Source: Pseudomonas sp. MUP55
GTDB taxonomy: Bacteria; Pseudomonadota; Gammaproteobacteria; Pseudomonadales; Pseudomonadaceae
Length of the DNA: 64,000 nucleotides
Assembly (NCBI RefSeq): GCF_034043515.1
Contig: NZ_CP138214.1
Coordinates: forward strand, 4,030,001 to 4,094,000
Reading direction: 5' to 3'
Positions 35,558-43,102 of this stretch are shown here, piece by piece. The first letter of the stretch is position 1. Each line of letters opens with the position of its first letter. Made by a program: the position numbers and the translations under genes. The notes under the pieces were generated by a model. The model searched no databases. It was not told the origin of the DNA and saw only the letters and a program-made list of their open reading frames with translations.

Positions 35558-35734
35558 ATGATCTCCATGTCCTCCTTCCACGCCATGCTGATCCCCATCC
35601 TGATCGGCATGATCATGCTTGCTGTCGGCTTCAACTTTCGCGACAAGCCCGTTGGCGTGTTCGGCATGTGGGTCGGCATGCTGCTGATCCTGGGCACCGT
35701 GGTGTACAAGATCCTCGCTAAATTGGCGGAATGA
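35558..35734 (+). CDS. Small two-helix membrane protein, 58 residues
   Basis: Short frame from ATG 35558 to TGA 35734. The protein has two hydrophobic segments (about 9-25, HAMLIPILIGMIMLAVG, and 36-50, GMWVGMLLILGTVVY) separated by the polar turn NFRDKPVG. Both ends have few charges. Only a weak AAGG lies upstream (about ten bases). It lies 72 bp before the mechanosensitive channel gene on the same strand and may be co-transcribed. I do not recognise the family; it could be a small accessory membrane protein. Confidence 0.65.
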   Translation: MISMSSFHAMLIPILIGMIMLAVGFNFRDKPVGVFGMWVGMLLILGTVVYKILAKLAE

Positions 35735-35806
35735 CAAATGCGCTCGCATCTGGCATAGCGGCCTCGTACACTCGATCAATTCGTCGTTTTCAAGGTTGAC
35801 CGCCTC

Positions 35807-37975
35807 GTGCTTTCCCGTCTGCTTGCCCTGCCCTGCTACCTGCTCATCGCCCTGCTCACCCTGCTGCCGCTGACGTCCGCCCAAGCCGTCGGCCTGCCCG
35901 GACTGCTGGGCAGTTCCACCAAGGCCCAACCCCAGGCCGAGGTACCCTTGGGGCAGTCGCTGGACGAAGTGATCAAGACCCTGGAGAACGACCAGCAGCG
36001 CACCCAATTGCTGAGCGACTTGAAGAAACTGCGCGCGGCCACGCAAAAGGCCCAACCGGCCGCCGAACTTGGTGTGCTGGGCCTGATCGGCAGCACGCTG
36101 TCGGGGTTTGAACAGCAGTTCTCCGGCGCCGACAGCCCGCTGGGGCGCTGGTCCAATGAGGTCGACCTGGCCAAGGATGAACTCAGCACGCTGATGCTGC
36201 CGGCCAGCGAATGGTTGCCGATCATCTTTGGTTTTGCCGTGATCCTGGCGGTGTGGAGCCTGTTGGCCGCGGCGCTGATCTGGCTCAGCCATCGCGTGCG
36301 CGAACGCTTCGGCCTGCCCGAGGAGCTGCCGCAACACCCACGCACCTGGGACATGCTGCGCTTCGCCCTGCGCAAGCTCGGCCCGTGGTTGATCGCACTG
36401 GTCATCACGGTTTACCTGAGCTACGCCCTGCCTTCGTCCCTGGGCAAGTCCCTGGCGATGGTGCTGGCGTACGCCCTGGTTGTCGGCACCTGCTTCTCGG
36501 CAATCTGCGTGATTGCCTTTTCCCTACTGGACGGCCCGCACCGCCACCGCGCCCTGTATATCCTGCGCCACCAGGCCTTCCGCCCGCTGTGGTGGATCGG
36601 CAGTTTTGCCGCCTTTGGTGAAGCCTTGAGCGACCCGCGGCTGGTCGCGGCGCTCGGCCAGCACCTGGCCCACACGGCCGCAACCGTGGCCAATGTGATG
36701 GCGGCGCTGTCCACGGGCGTATTCATCCTGCGGTTCCGTCGACCGATTGCCCACCTGATCCGCAACCAGCCGCTGTCGCGTCGCCTCACCCGCCGCGCCC
36801 TCACCGACACCCTGTCGATCATCGGCACTTTCTGGTACTTGCCCGCGCTGTTGCTGGTGGGCATTTCGCTGTTTGCCACCTTCCTGTCCGCCGGCGACAC
36901 CAGCACCGCCCTGCGCCAGTCGCTGCTGTGCACGGTGCTGCTGGTGTTGTGCATGGTGATCAATGGGCTGGTGCGGCGCCACGCGCTCAAACCGCAGCGC
37001 GGGCACAAGCGCCATGCGTTGTACTCCGACCGCCTGAAAAGCTTCGTCTACACCCTGGCGCACCTGCTGGTATGGCTGGTGTTCATTGAGCTGGGCCTGC
37101 GCGTGTGGGGCCTGTCGCTGATTCGCTTTACCGAGGGTGACGGCCATGAAATCAGCGTCAAGCTGTTCAGCCTAGGCGGCACCCTGCTGTTTGCCTGGCT
37201 GATCTGGATTCTCAGCGACACCGCGATCCACCACGCCCTGACCCGCTCGCGCAAAGGCCTGGCCAACGCACGTGCGCAAACCATGATGCCGCTAATCCGC
37301 AACGTGCTGTTCGTGACCATCTTCATCATCGCCGCCATCGTCGCCCTGGCGAACATGGGCATGAACGTCACGCCTCTGCTGGCCGGTGCCGGTGTGATCG
37401 GCCTGGCAATCGGTTTCGGTGCGCAGTCGCTGGTGGCCGACCTGATCACCGGCCTGTTCATCATCATCGAAGATTCCCTGGCCATCGATGACTACGTCGA
37501 CGTCGGCGGCCACCTCGGCACCGTCGAAGGGTTGACCATCCGCACCGTGCGCCTGCGCGATATCGACGGCATCGTGCACACCATCCCCTTCAGCGAAATC
37601 AAGAGCATCAAGAACTACTCGCGCGAATTCGGCTACGCGATCTTTCGCGTGGCGATCCCCTACAACATGGAGATCGACGACGCGATCAAGCTGATGCGCG
37701 ATGTGGGCCACGCCATGCGCAATGACCCGCTGCAACGCCGCAATATCTGGTCGCCGCTGGAAATTCAGGGCGTGGAGAGTTTCGAATCGGGCAGCGCCAT
37801 CCTGCGCGCGCGGTTCAAGACGGCGCCGATCAAGCAGTGGGAAGTGTCGCGGGCGTTCAACCTGTCACTCAAGCGGCATCTGGATGAAGCAGGGCTGGAC
37901 CTGGCGACACCGCGCTTGAGCGTGCAGGTGGTGACAGGGGGATCGGGCGCATTGGAGAAAGAGAAGAGCGTTTAG
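35807..37975 (+). CDS. MscS-family mechanosensitive ion channel, large form
   Basis: Inner-membrane protein of 722 residues. A signal peptide (1-27, LLIALLTLLPLTSAQA) is followed by a periplasmic helical region to about 140 and then roughly ten membrane helices. The MscS pore helix and beta domain lie at about 515-620: GAGVIGLAIGFGAQSLVADLITGLFIIIEDSLAIDDYV, then GTVEGLTIRTVRLRDIDG and IPFSEIKSIKNYSR. A cytosolic alpha/beta domain ends it. It is longer than E. coli MscS (286 residues), as for the MscK/YbdG-like group. It likely relieves turgor on osmotic downshock. Start GTG at 35807. Confidence 0.92.
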   Translation: MLSRLLALPCYLLIALLTLLPLTSAQAVGLPGLLGSSTKAQPQAEVPLGQSLDEVIKTLENDQQRTQLLSDLKKLRAATQKAQPAAELGVLGLIGSTLSGFEQQFSGADSPLGRWSNEVDLAKDELSTLMLPASEWLPIIFGFAVILAVWSLLAAALIWLSHRVRERFGLPEELPQHPRTWDMLRFALRKLGPWLIALVITVYLSYALPSSLGKSLAMVLAYALVVGTCFSAICVIAFSLLDGPHRHRALYILRHQAFRPLWWIGSFAAFGEALSDPRLVAALGQHLAHTAATVANVMAALSTGVFILRFRRPIAHLIRNQPLSRRLTRRALTDTLSIIGTFWYLPALLLVGISLFATFLSAGDTSTALRQSLLCTVLLVLCMVINGLVRRHALKPQRGHKRHALYSDRLKSFVYTLAHLLVWLVFIELGLRVWGLSLIRFTEGDGHEISVKLFSLGGTLLFAWLIWILSDTAIHHALTRSRKGLANARAQTMMPLIRNVLFVTIFIIAAIVALANMGMNVTPLLAGAGVIGLAIGFGAQSLVADLITGLFIIIEDSLAIDDYVDVGGHLGTVEGLTIRTVRLRDIDGIVHTIPFSEIKSIKNYSREFGYAIFRVAIPYNMEIDDAIKLMRDVGHAMRNDPLQRRNIWSPLEIQGVESFESGSAILRARFKTAPIKQWEVSRAFNLSLKRHLDEAGLDLATPRLSVQVVTGGSGALEKEKSV

Positions 37976-37990
37976 AAGGCAACACTGTGC

Positions 37991-38085
37991 AAATGTGGGA
38001 GGGGGCTTGCCCCCGATGGCGGTGGGTCAGCTGAAAATAAGCTGACTGACAGACCGCTATCGGGGGCAAGCCCCCTCCCACATTT
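37991..38085. repeat. REP/BIME palindrome pair
   Basis: AAATGTGGGAGGGGGCTTGC and its inverted copy lie between the 3' ends of the mechanosensitive channel gene and the convergent mbtH-like gene, ending one base before the mbtH stop codon. It probably serves both transcripts. Confidence 0.9.
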
Positions 38086-38086
38086 G

Positions 38087-38308
38087 TCAGGCGAGTGCGG
38101 CGCCATCCATTTTCTGGCGCAGGCTCAGCGGACGCATATCCGTCCAGGTCTCTTCGATGTAGGCCAGGCACTCTTTCTTGAAGCCGCTCTTGCCTACAGT
38201 GCGCCAGCCCTGCGGCACAGCCTTGTAGTCGGGCCAGATCGAGTATTGCTCTTCGTGGTTGACCACTACCTGAAACAGGATGTCGTCGCGGTCAAATACT
38301 GAGGTCAT
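38087..38308 (-). CDS. MbtH-like NRPS helper protein
   Basis: Protein of 73 residues with the MbtH signature: [22 protein letters not shown] (14-35), with the three invariant Trp residues, and [13 protein letters not shown] near 52-64. These small proteins bind adenylation domains of NRPSs and support their folding or activity; in pseudomonads one is used for pyoverdine. It has its own PvdS box about 62 bp upstream, overlapping the pvdH stop codon, so it is iron-regulated independently of pvdH. Confidence 0.96.
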   Translation of the reverse strand: MTSVFDRDDILFQVVVNHEEQYSIWPDYKAVPQGWRTVGKSGFKKECLAYIEETWTDMRPLSLRQKMDGAALA

Positions 38309-38369
38309 TGCTGTTCTCCGTCGTTCAAAGGCTGGCTGTGCACCATGCGCAGCGCTGATATCTGTAGAA

Positions 38370-38393
38370 ACGTACCAAGGGTCACGAAAATTA
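38370..38393 (-). promoter_or_regulatory. PvdS (iron-starvation) box for the mbtH-like gene
   Basis: Minus-strand TAATT-N16-CGT, against the published PvdS-dependent consensus TAAAT-N16-CGT. Spacing is exact, one base differs. It overlaps the TAA stop of pvdH (38391-38393), so the promoter sits at the end of the preceding gene. Confidence 0.75.
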
Positions 38394-39791
38394 GAGGCCG
38401 GCGAGCGCCGCCGCCAAGGCGCGCCCGAAGATCTCGGCGACCTGGTCGACTTCAGCAGCGGTGATCACCAGCGGCGGCAGGAAGCGCACCACGCTGCCAT
38501 GTCTCCCCCCCAGTTCAAGGATCAGGCCACGCTTGAGACACTCACGCTGGAGCAGCGGCGCGAGCAGCCGATGCACAGGCGGGTGGCCCTGGATGTCGCG
38601 CTTGCCAGCCGGGTCCACCAACTCCACGCCAAGCATCAGCCCACGCCCGCGAATATCCCCCAGTTGCGGGAAGTCACGCTGCAACAGGCGCAGGTGTGCG
38701 CCCAGGCGCTCGCCCATGGCCGCCGCATGACCGGCCAGGTCGTGCTCCTTGAGGTAGCGCATCACCGCCGAACCTGCCGCCATCGCCATCTGATTGCCCC
38801 GGAACGTCCCCGCATGGGCACCGGGCAGCCAGGTGTCAAGCCAGTCGCGATACACCACCACCGCCAGCGGCAAGCTGCCACCAATGGCTTTGGACATGAC
38901 CACCACGTCCGGGATGATGCCCGCGTGCTCGAAGGCAAACATTTTGCCGGTACGGCCAAAACCACTCTGGATTTCATCGACGATCAGCGCGACGCCCGCC
39001 TGCTCGGTGATACGCCGCAGGCCGCGCAGCCAGTCGAGGTCCGCCGGGACCACGCCGCCCTCGCCCTGCACCACTTCAACGATCACCGCCGCCGGCGGCA
39101 ACACGCCCGCTTCGGGATCGTTGAGCAGGTTTTCCAGGTAATGCAGGTTGACCCGCACCCCCTCAGCGCCACCCAGACCGAACGGGCAGCGGTAGTCGTA
39201 GGGGAATGGCAGAAATTGCACGCCACTGCCGAGCAATGCGCCCAGCGGTTTCTTCGGCCCGAGGCTGCCCATCAGGCTCAACGCGCCCTGAGTCATGCCG
39301 TGATAACCGCCCTGGAACGACAGCACCGTGCTGCGCCCGGTGGCCGTGCGCGCCAGCTTCAACGCCGCTTCCACCGCGTCGGTGCCGGTGGGGCCGCAGA
39401 ACTGGATTTTCGCCTCTCGCGCCAGTTCCGGCGGCAACAGGCCGAACAGATCCTGCACGAACTGATCCTTGACCGGTGTGGTCAGGTCCAGGGTGTGCAA
39501 CGGCAATTCATCGCTCAGGACCTGTTGAATGGCCTGGATCACCACCGGGTGGTTATGGCCGAGCGCGAGGGTTCCGGCACCGGCCAGGCAGTCAATGAAA
39601 CTACGACCTTCCACGTCTTCCACATAGATCCCCCTGGCACGTTTGAGGGCCAGGGGAATGCGCCGAGGATAGCTGCGGGCATTGGACTCCTGCTGGCGCT
39701 GGCGGGCCAGCAACGGGCTGTCGTCGAACTGGTAAAGCGTTTCGCTGACGTGCACGGGCGCGGCGTCGATGGGGCTGGTGGCGACTGACAT
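38391..39791 (-). CDS. pvdH: L-2,4-diaminobutyrate:2-oxoglutarate aminotransferase
   Basis: Class-III PLP aminotransferase of 466 residues making 2,4-diaminobutyrate from aspartate semialdehyde and glutamate, the precursor for the chromophore residue activated by the last PvdL module. Motifs are [12 protein letters not shown] (70s), [16 protein letters not shown] (130s), [23 protein letters not shown] and the PLP lysine Lys301 in SKAIGG. Two in-frame ATGs lie upstream (39827, 39875), but only 39791 has a Shine-Dalgarno (GAGGGA). A PvdS box ends 78 bp upstream. PvdH of P. aeruginosa has about the same length. Confidence 0.96.
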   Translation of the reverse strand: MSVATSPIDAAPVHVSETLYQFDDSPLLARQRQQESNARSYPRRIPLALKRARGIYVEDVEGRSFIDCLAGAGTLALGHNHPVVIQAIQQVLSDELPLHTLDLTTPVKDQFVQDLFGLLPPELAREAKIQFCGPTGTDAVEAALKLARTATGRSTVLSFQGGYHGMTQGALSLMGSLGPKKPLGALLGSGVQFLPFPYDYRCPFGLGGAEGVRVNLHYLENLLNDPEAGVLPPAAVIVEVVQGEGGVVPADLDWLRGLRRITEQAGVALIVDEIQSGFGRTGKMFAFEHAGIIPDVVVMSKAIGGSLPLAVVVYRDWLDTWLPGAHAGTFRGNQMAMAAGSAVMRYLKEHDLAGHAAAMGERLGAHLRLLQRDFPQLGDIRGRGLMLGVELVDPAGKRDIQGHPPVHRLLAPLLQRECLKRGLILELGGRHGSVVRFLPPLVITAAEVDQVAEIFGRALAAALAGL

Positions 39792-39869
39792 CTCGTTATC
39801 CCTCAATACGCGGGTGATGGTGGTCATCCGTGGGGGGCGGAAAATGCGCACGGACTTTATATTCTGAAG

Positions 39870-39893
39870 ACGCATCAGGCTCGAGGGGATTTA
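39870..39893 (-). promoter_or_regulatory. PvdS (iron-starvation) box of pvdH
   Basis: Minus-strand TAAAT-N16-CGT, a perfect match to the PvdS-dependent promoter consensus, preceded by CC. It is 79 bp from the pvdH start codon (39791). Confidence 0.88.
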
Positions 39894-39927
39894 GGGCCTT
39901 GCTCGGACTTACAGCTGTATACAGATC

Positions 39928-40022
39928 AAATGTGGGAGGGGGCTTGCCCCCGATAGCAGTGTGTCAGCTAACCATTGGCTGACTGATACAGTGCAATCGG
40001 GGGCAAGCCCCCTCCCACATTT
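39928..40022. repeat. REP/BIME palindrome pair
   Basis: AAATGTGGGAGGGGGCTTGC and its inverted copy, between the pvdH promoter and the end of the ampDh3 gene. Confidence 0.9.
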
Positions 40023-40036
40023 GGCCCGTGTTCGGC

Positions 40037-40804
40037 TTAAAGCCCGCGGTATTTTTCATTCAGTGCGTACAGGATCGCGCAGGTCTCGGCATCCAGAAGC
40101 CCACTGTAATCGCGCGCGCGAAAGTGCATTTGGAACGCCCGGGTGCGCTGTTCAAAGGCCTGGCGATTCCACGCCGGCTTGTAGCCATAGCGCTGAAATG
40201 CCCGCTCCACCTCCACCTCCGGCGGCAGCCCCAGGCAGAACCGGCGCTGGTACATCGCTCGGGTTGCCTCGTCAAACCAGGCCCCTGCCCCGGCCTCATA
40301 CAGGCACCGCCAGGGCAGCCGGGGCCCCGGATCGCTTTTGCGCCAGTACGCCACGTCCGAATGCCCGAGCACATCAGCCGGCCCGATGCGCGGGTAGCGC
40401 TCGAGAATGTCACGCACCAGCGCAATCAGAACCTGCACCTGTTCCTCGCCATAGGCCGGGAAGGTGAACACCCCTTTGTCATCACGCGCCAGGTTGACGA
40501 TTTCGATGCCAATCGAGCGGCTGTTGAGGTTATCCCGCCCACCCCAATGGCTGGCGCCGGCATGCCAGGCGCGCTGGTCCTCGCTCACCAGGCGGAACAC
40601 GCGCAGTTCGTCATAACCGGCGGCGCGGTAGGCGGGTTCATCGGGATCGGGCAGCAGATAGTGAGCGCTGACCCCGTTCTGCGTCAGGGTGCGCAACGAC
40701 GACGTAAAGGGCGCCGCGGTGTAATGCAGGATCACCTGCCCCACGGACTCGCCATTACGTTCATTGAAATCCCTGGCAGGGAAACTGGTATCGATGACCA
40801 ACAT
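40037..40804 (-). CDS. ampDh3: N-acetylmuramoyl-L-alanine amidase, AmpDh3 type
   Basis: Zinc amidase of 255 residues. The amidase_2 domain (about 1-175) shows VILHYTAAPF (first zinc His), GVSAHYLLPDPDEPAYRAAGYDELRVFRLVSEDQRAWHAG, NSRSIGIEIVNLARDDKGVF and VLGHSDVAYWRKSDPGPRLPW with the last His/Asp/Lys. A peptidoglycan-binding-type C-terminal domain ends in MHFRARDYSGLLDAETCAILYALNEKYRG, the typical AmpDh3 end. No signal peptide is present, as in P. aeruginosa AmpDh3. ATG 40804 has AGGA upstream; the open frame to 40912 would add an unrelated stretch. Confidence 0.92.
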   Translation of the reverse strand: MLVIDTSFPARDFNERNGESVGQVILHYTAAPFTSSLRTLTQNGVSAHYLLPDPDEPAYRAAGYDELRVFRLVSEDQRAWHAGASHWGGRDNLNSRSIGIEIVNLARDDKGVFTFPAYGEEQVQVLIALVRDILERYPRIGPADVLGHSDVAYWRKSDPGPRLPWRCLYEAGAGAWFDEATRAMYQRRFCLGLPPEVEVERAFQRYGYKPAWNRQAFEQRTRAFQMHFRARDYSGLLDAETCAILYALNEKYRGL

Positions 40805-40822
40805 AAGATCCGTCCTTTCAGT

Positions 40823-40845
40823 AAGGGCCGAATCATTCGGCCCTT
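40823..40845. repeat. Perfect 10-bp hairpin upstream of ampDh3
   Basis: AAGGGCCGAA and TTCGGCCCTT with a 3-base loop, in the leader of ampDh3. No T run follows on the minus strand, so it could be an operator or RNA stem rather than a terminator. Confidence 0.5.
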
Positions 40846-40853
40846 TCAAGCGC

Positions 40854-40901
40854 AAAAAAATTACCGCCATCCTGAAGACTTGAGCCTCAGGGGGGCGGTA
40901 A
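40854..40901 (-). terminator. Rho-independent terminator of the two-component operon
   Basis: On the minus strand TTACCGCC pairs with GGCGGTAA and is followed by seven T. It lies 25 bp beyond the sensor-kinase stop codon at 40927. The loop between the stem arms is about 25 bases and has further CCTGAGG/CTTCAGG pairing. Confidence 0.8.
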
Positions 40902-40926
40902 CTATTTGGCACGTGCAGAAAAGCGA

Positions 40927-42246
40927 TCAGCGTCGCAACGGCATACCCAATTCAACCCGCAGGCCATCGGCCTGGCTGTCGAACTTCAGCGAGCATGAGC
41001 AGCGCTGGACGATCGCTTGAACGATCGCCAGGCCCAGGCCACAGCCCTCGCTGCTGCCATTGCGCCAGAAGCGCTGGGTCAGGTATTGCAGGTCATCACT
41101 GGAAATCTGCGGGCCATGGTCCCGCACGCGAAATACCACGTTGTCAGCGCTGGAAAACACCTTGAGCTCCACCCGCGTATCGGCCGGGGTATGCCGCAAG
41201 GCGTTGTCCAGCAGGTTGCGCAAGGCCGCGACGGCCAGGCCCACGGGCATGTCCACCGGCGTGTCGACCAGGTTGTCGGCAAGGATCAGGTCAATGCGCG
41301 AATTGTCCCCGGCGCTGGCATCCTGGATCGCCAGCCTGGCGACTTCCTCGGCGCTGGACTGCAAACCATCGTCAAACGACAAACTGCCCTCCACCCGCGC
41401 CAGCAGCAACAATTGCTCCAGGGTGCGATGCAGCCGGTCGGCGCCTTCCTCGGCGTGGGCCAGGGATTGGTCGCGGGCCGCGCCCTCGGTCATGCGGGCC
41501 ACTTGCAGGTGGGTCTTGATCGCCGTCAACGGGCTGCGCAGTTCATGGGCCGCGTCGCCGGTCAGGCGCCTTTCGCGCTCGATGGCCTTGGCGATGCGTT
41601 GCAACAGTTGGTTCTGGGTGTCGAGCAACGGTTTGAGTTCGCTGGGCAGCGGATGGATCTCCAACGGTTCGAGTGAGTCCGCACTGCGGCGCATCAGGGC
41701 GTCACGCATGCGATTGAGCGGCACCAGACCCTGGCCGATGCCCAGCCACAACAGGCACAGGCAGCCCAGCAAGGCCACGCCGACCGGCACCGATGCGGCC
41801 AGCAGGATCGACAGGTTCAACGCCTCGCGCTCCACCTGGCGGTCCGCCGTGGTGATCAGCAGGTCACCGCGGGACAGGGTGAAGCTGCGCCAACCCACGC
41901 CGTCGATGATCTGGTCGCGAAAACCGCTCTTGCGCGACTCCAGCCCTTCATCCGGCGCGGTGTGGCTGCGCGCAAGGATTTCGCCGTGCAACGAGCTGAC
42001 CTGGCAGGCCATGCCCCCCGGCACGTTGAGTTGTTCGGTGCGTAAACGGGTGCCAGCGCCTACGCTGGCCAGGCCCGGCATTTGCTCGGTCAGACCCGCC
42101 ACCATGCGCGCCGACGCCACCAGACGCTGGTCAAGGGAAAACATCATCTGGTTGCGCAGGTCGTTGAGCATCCAGGCCGCCGCCAGGGCCCAGATCAGCA
42201 CAAAAGCGGCGCCGAGCTTGAACGTCAGGCGCAGGCGCAGGCTCAT
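40927..42246 (-). CDS. Sensor histidine kinase (EnvZ/QseC-like)
   Basis: Inner-membrane kinase of 439 residues. The first membrane helix is at about 8-27, a periplasmic sensor follows (about 30-148) and a second helix lies at about 149-170 with a short HAMP-like linker. The HisKA domain carries His234 in HELRSPLTAIKTH. The ATPase domain has the N-box NLLDNALRH, G-boxes (FRVRDHGP and GCGLGLAIVQAIV) and a degenerate F-box. The regulator gene ends in TGATG, sharing one base with this ATG; a GTG three codons upstream is an alternative. The divergent dsb genes suggest a role in envelope stress or redox sensing; this is inference. Confidence 0.92.
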   Translation of the reverse strand: MSLRLRLTFKLGAAFVLIWALAAAWMLNDLRNQMMFSLDQRLVASARMVAGLTEQMPGLASVGAGTRLRTEQLNVPGGMACQVSSLHGEILARSHTAPDEGLESRKSGFRDQIIDGVGWRSFTLSRGDLLITTADRQVEREALNLSILLAASVPVGVALLGCLCLLWLGIGQGLVPLNRMRDALMRRSADSLEPLEIHPLPSELKPLLDTQNQLLQRIAKAIERERRLTGDAAHELRSPLTAIKTHLQVARMTEGAARDQSLAHAEEGADRLHRTLEQLLLLARVEGSLSFDDGLQSSAEEVARLAIQDASAGDNSRIDLILADNLVDTPVDMPVGLAVAALRNLLDNALRHTPADTRVELKVFSSADNVVFRVRDHGPQISSDDLQYLTQRFWRNGSSEGCGLGLAIVQAIVQRCSCSLKFDSQADGLRVELGMPLRR

Positions 42247-42926
42247 CACGAAGCATCCTCTCCCGCATCGGCCGAGCCCAGGCGATAGCCGAGGCCGCGT
42301 ACGGTCTCGACGATGCCATTGCCCAATTTGCGCCGCAGGTGATGGATGTGCACGTTCAGCGCGTTGCTCTCCAGCTCGTCGTTGAACCCGTAGACGCTGT
42401 CCTTGAGTTGCTCACTGGAGAGCACACGGCCCTTGTTGTGCAGCAACGCCTGCAACAGCGCTTGTTCACGGCGCGACAGGTCCACCGGCTGGCCGCCCAG
42501 GAAGGTTTCGCGGCTGCTGGGGTCATAGGCCAGGCGGCCATGTTCGATCAGGTTGACACTGCGCCCCGCCACCCGGCGCAGCAGGGTTTGCAGGCGGGCG
42601 GCGAGTTCGCGCAGGTCGAAGGGTTTGAGCAGGTAATCATCGGCGCCCGCCTGCAGGCCGTCGACACGGTTGGTCACCGAATCGCGCGCGGTGAGGATCA
42701 GCACCGGAATCTCCAGGCCCTGGCTGCGCTGTTGCTGCAGCAGTTTCAGGCCGTCTTCGTCGGGCAGGCCGAGGTCGAGCACCATGATGTCGAAGGTCGC
42801 CGCCCTGAGCATCGCCCTGGCCGCCGCGGCCGTGCCCACGCGTTCTACCGTGAAGCCCTGGGCGGTAAGGCCGGCCACAATGCCGCTGGCGATCAGTTCG
42901 TCGTCTTCGCAGACCAGTACGTGCAT
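42246..42926 (-). CDS. OmpR-family response regulator
   Basis: Protein of 226 residues with a receiver domain (acidic ED at 7-9, phospho-acceptor Asp51 in MVLDLGLPDEDG, Lys near 101 in YLLKPFD) and an OmpR/PhoB winged-helix domain (about 125-222, LSRREQALLQALLHNKGRVLS and DELESNALNVHIHHLRRKLG). The ATG at 42926 has AAGGG upstream and is preferred over the longer frame to 42968. Same operon as the kinase. It is divergent from dsbD, with a tandem repeat between them that fits an OmpR-type binding site. P. aeruginosa has a two-component pair in the same position next to dsb genes. Confidence 0.94.
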   Translation of the reverse strand: MHVLVCEDDELIASGIVAGLTAQGFTVERVGTAAAARAMLRAATFDIMVLDLGLPDEDGLKLLQQQRSQGLEIPVLILTARDSVTNRVDGLQAGADDYLLKPFDLRELAARLQTLLRRVAGRSVNLIEHGRLAYDPSSRETFLGGQPVDLSRREQALLQALLHNKGRVLSSEQLKDSVYGFNDELESNALNVHIHHLRRKLGNGIVETVRGLGYRLGSADAGEDAS

Positions 42927-43036
42927 GCTGAACCCTTCATGAAAGATGCGGGTGATTAGAAAAGGCACGGATTAAGCGCGCATTATGCCGCTAACTTCGC
43001 AACACCAGATAATCCCTACGCTCTAGAATAGCCCCC

Positions 43037-43058
43037 GGTTAATCATCGGTTAATCAAC
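43037..43058 (+). promoter_or_regulatory. Tandem 11-bp repeat, likely response-regulator site
   Basis: GGTTAATCATC is followed at once by GGTTAATCAAC. Two direct half-sites with 11-bp period are what OmpR/PhoB-family dimers bind. It lies between the divergent regulator gene (42926) and dsbD (43103), 45 bp before the dsbD start. Confidence 0.65.
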
Positions 43059-43102
43059 GCCACACATTGTGTGCCTCACTTGCATCGAACTAAGGCTGGA
43101 CC

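Noticed and set aside
38280..39788. 502-codon plus-strand frame opposite pvdH
   Set aside because: Its composition is that of an antisense shadow; PvdH on the other strand has complete PLP-enzyme motifs and a PvdS promoter.
42969..43102. PvdS box search upstream of dsbD and in the ampDh3 region
   Set aside because: No TAAAT/TAATT-N16-CGT arrangement was found; the dsb and ampDh3 genes are not placed in the pyoverdine regulon.
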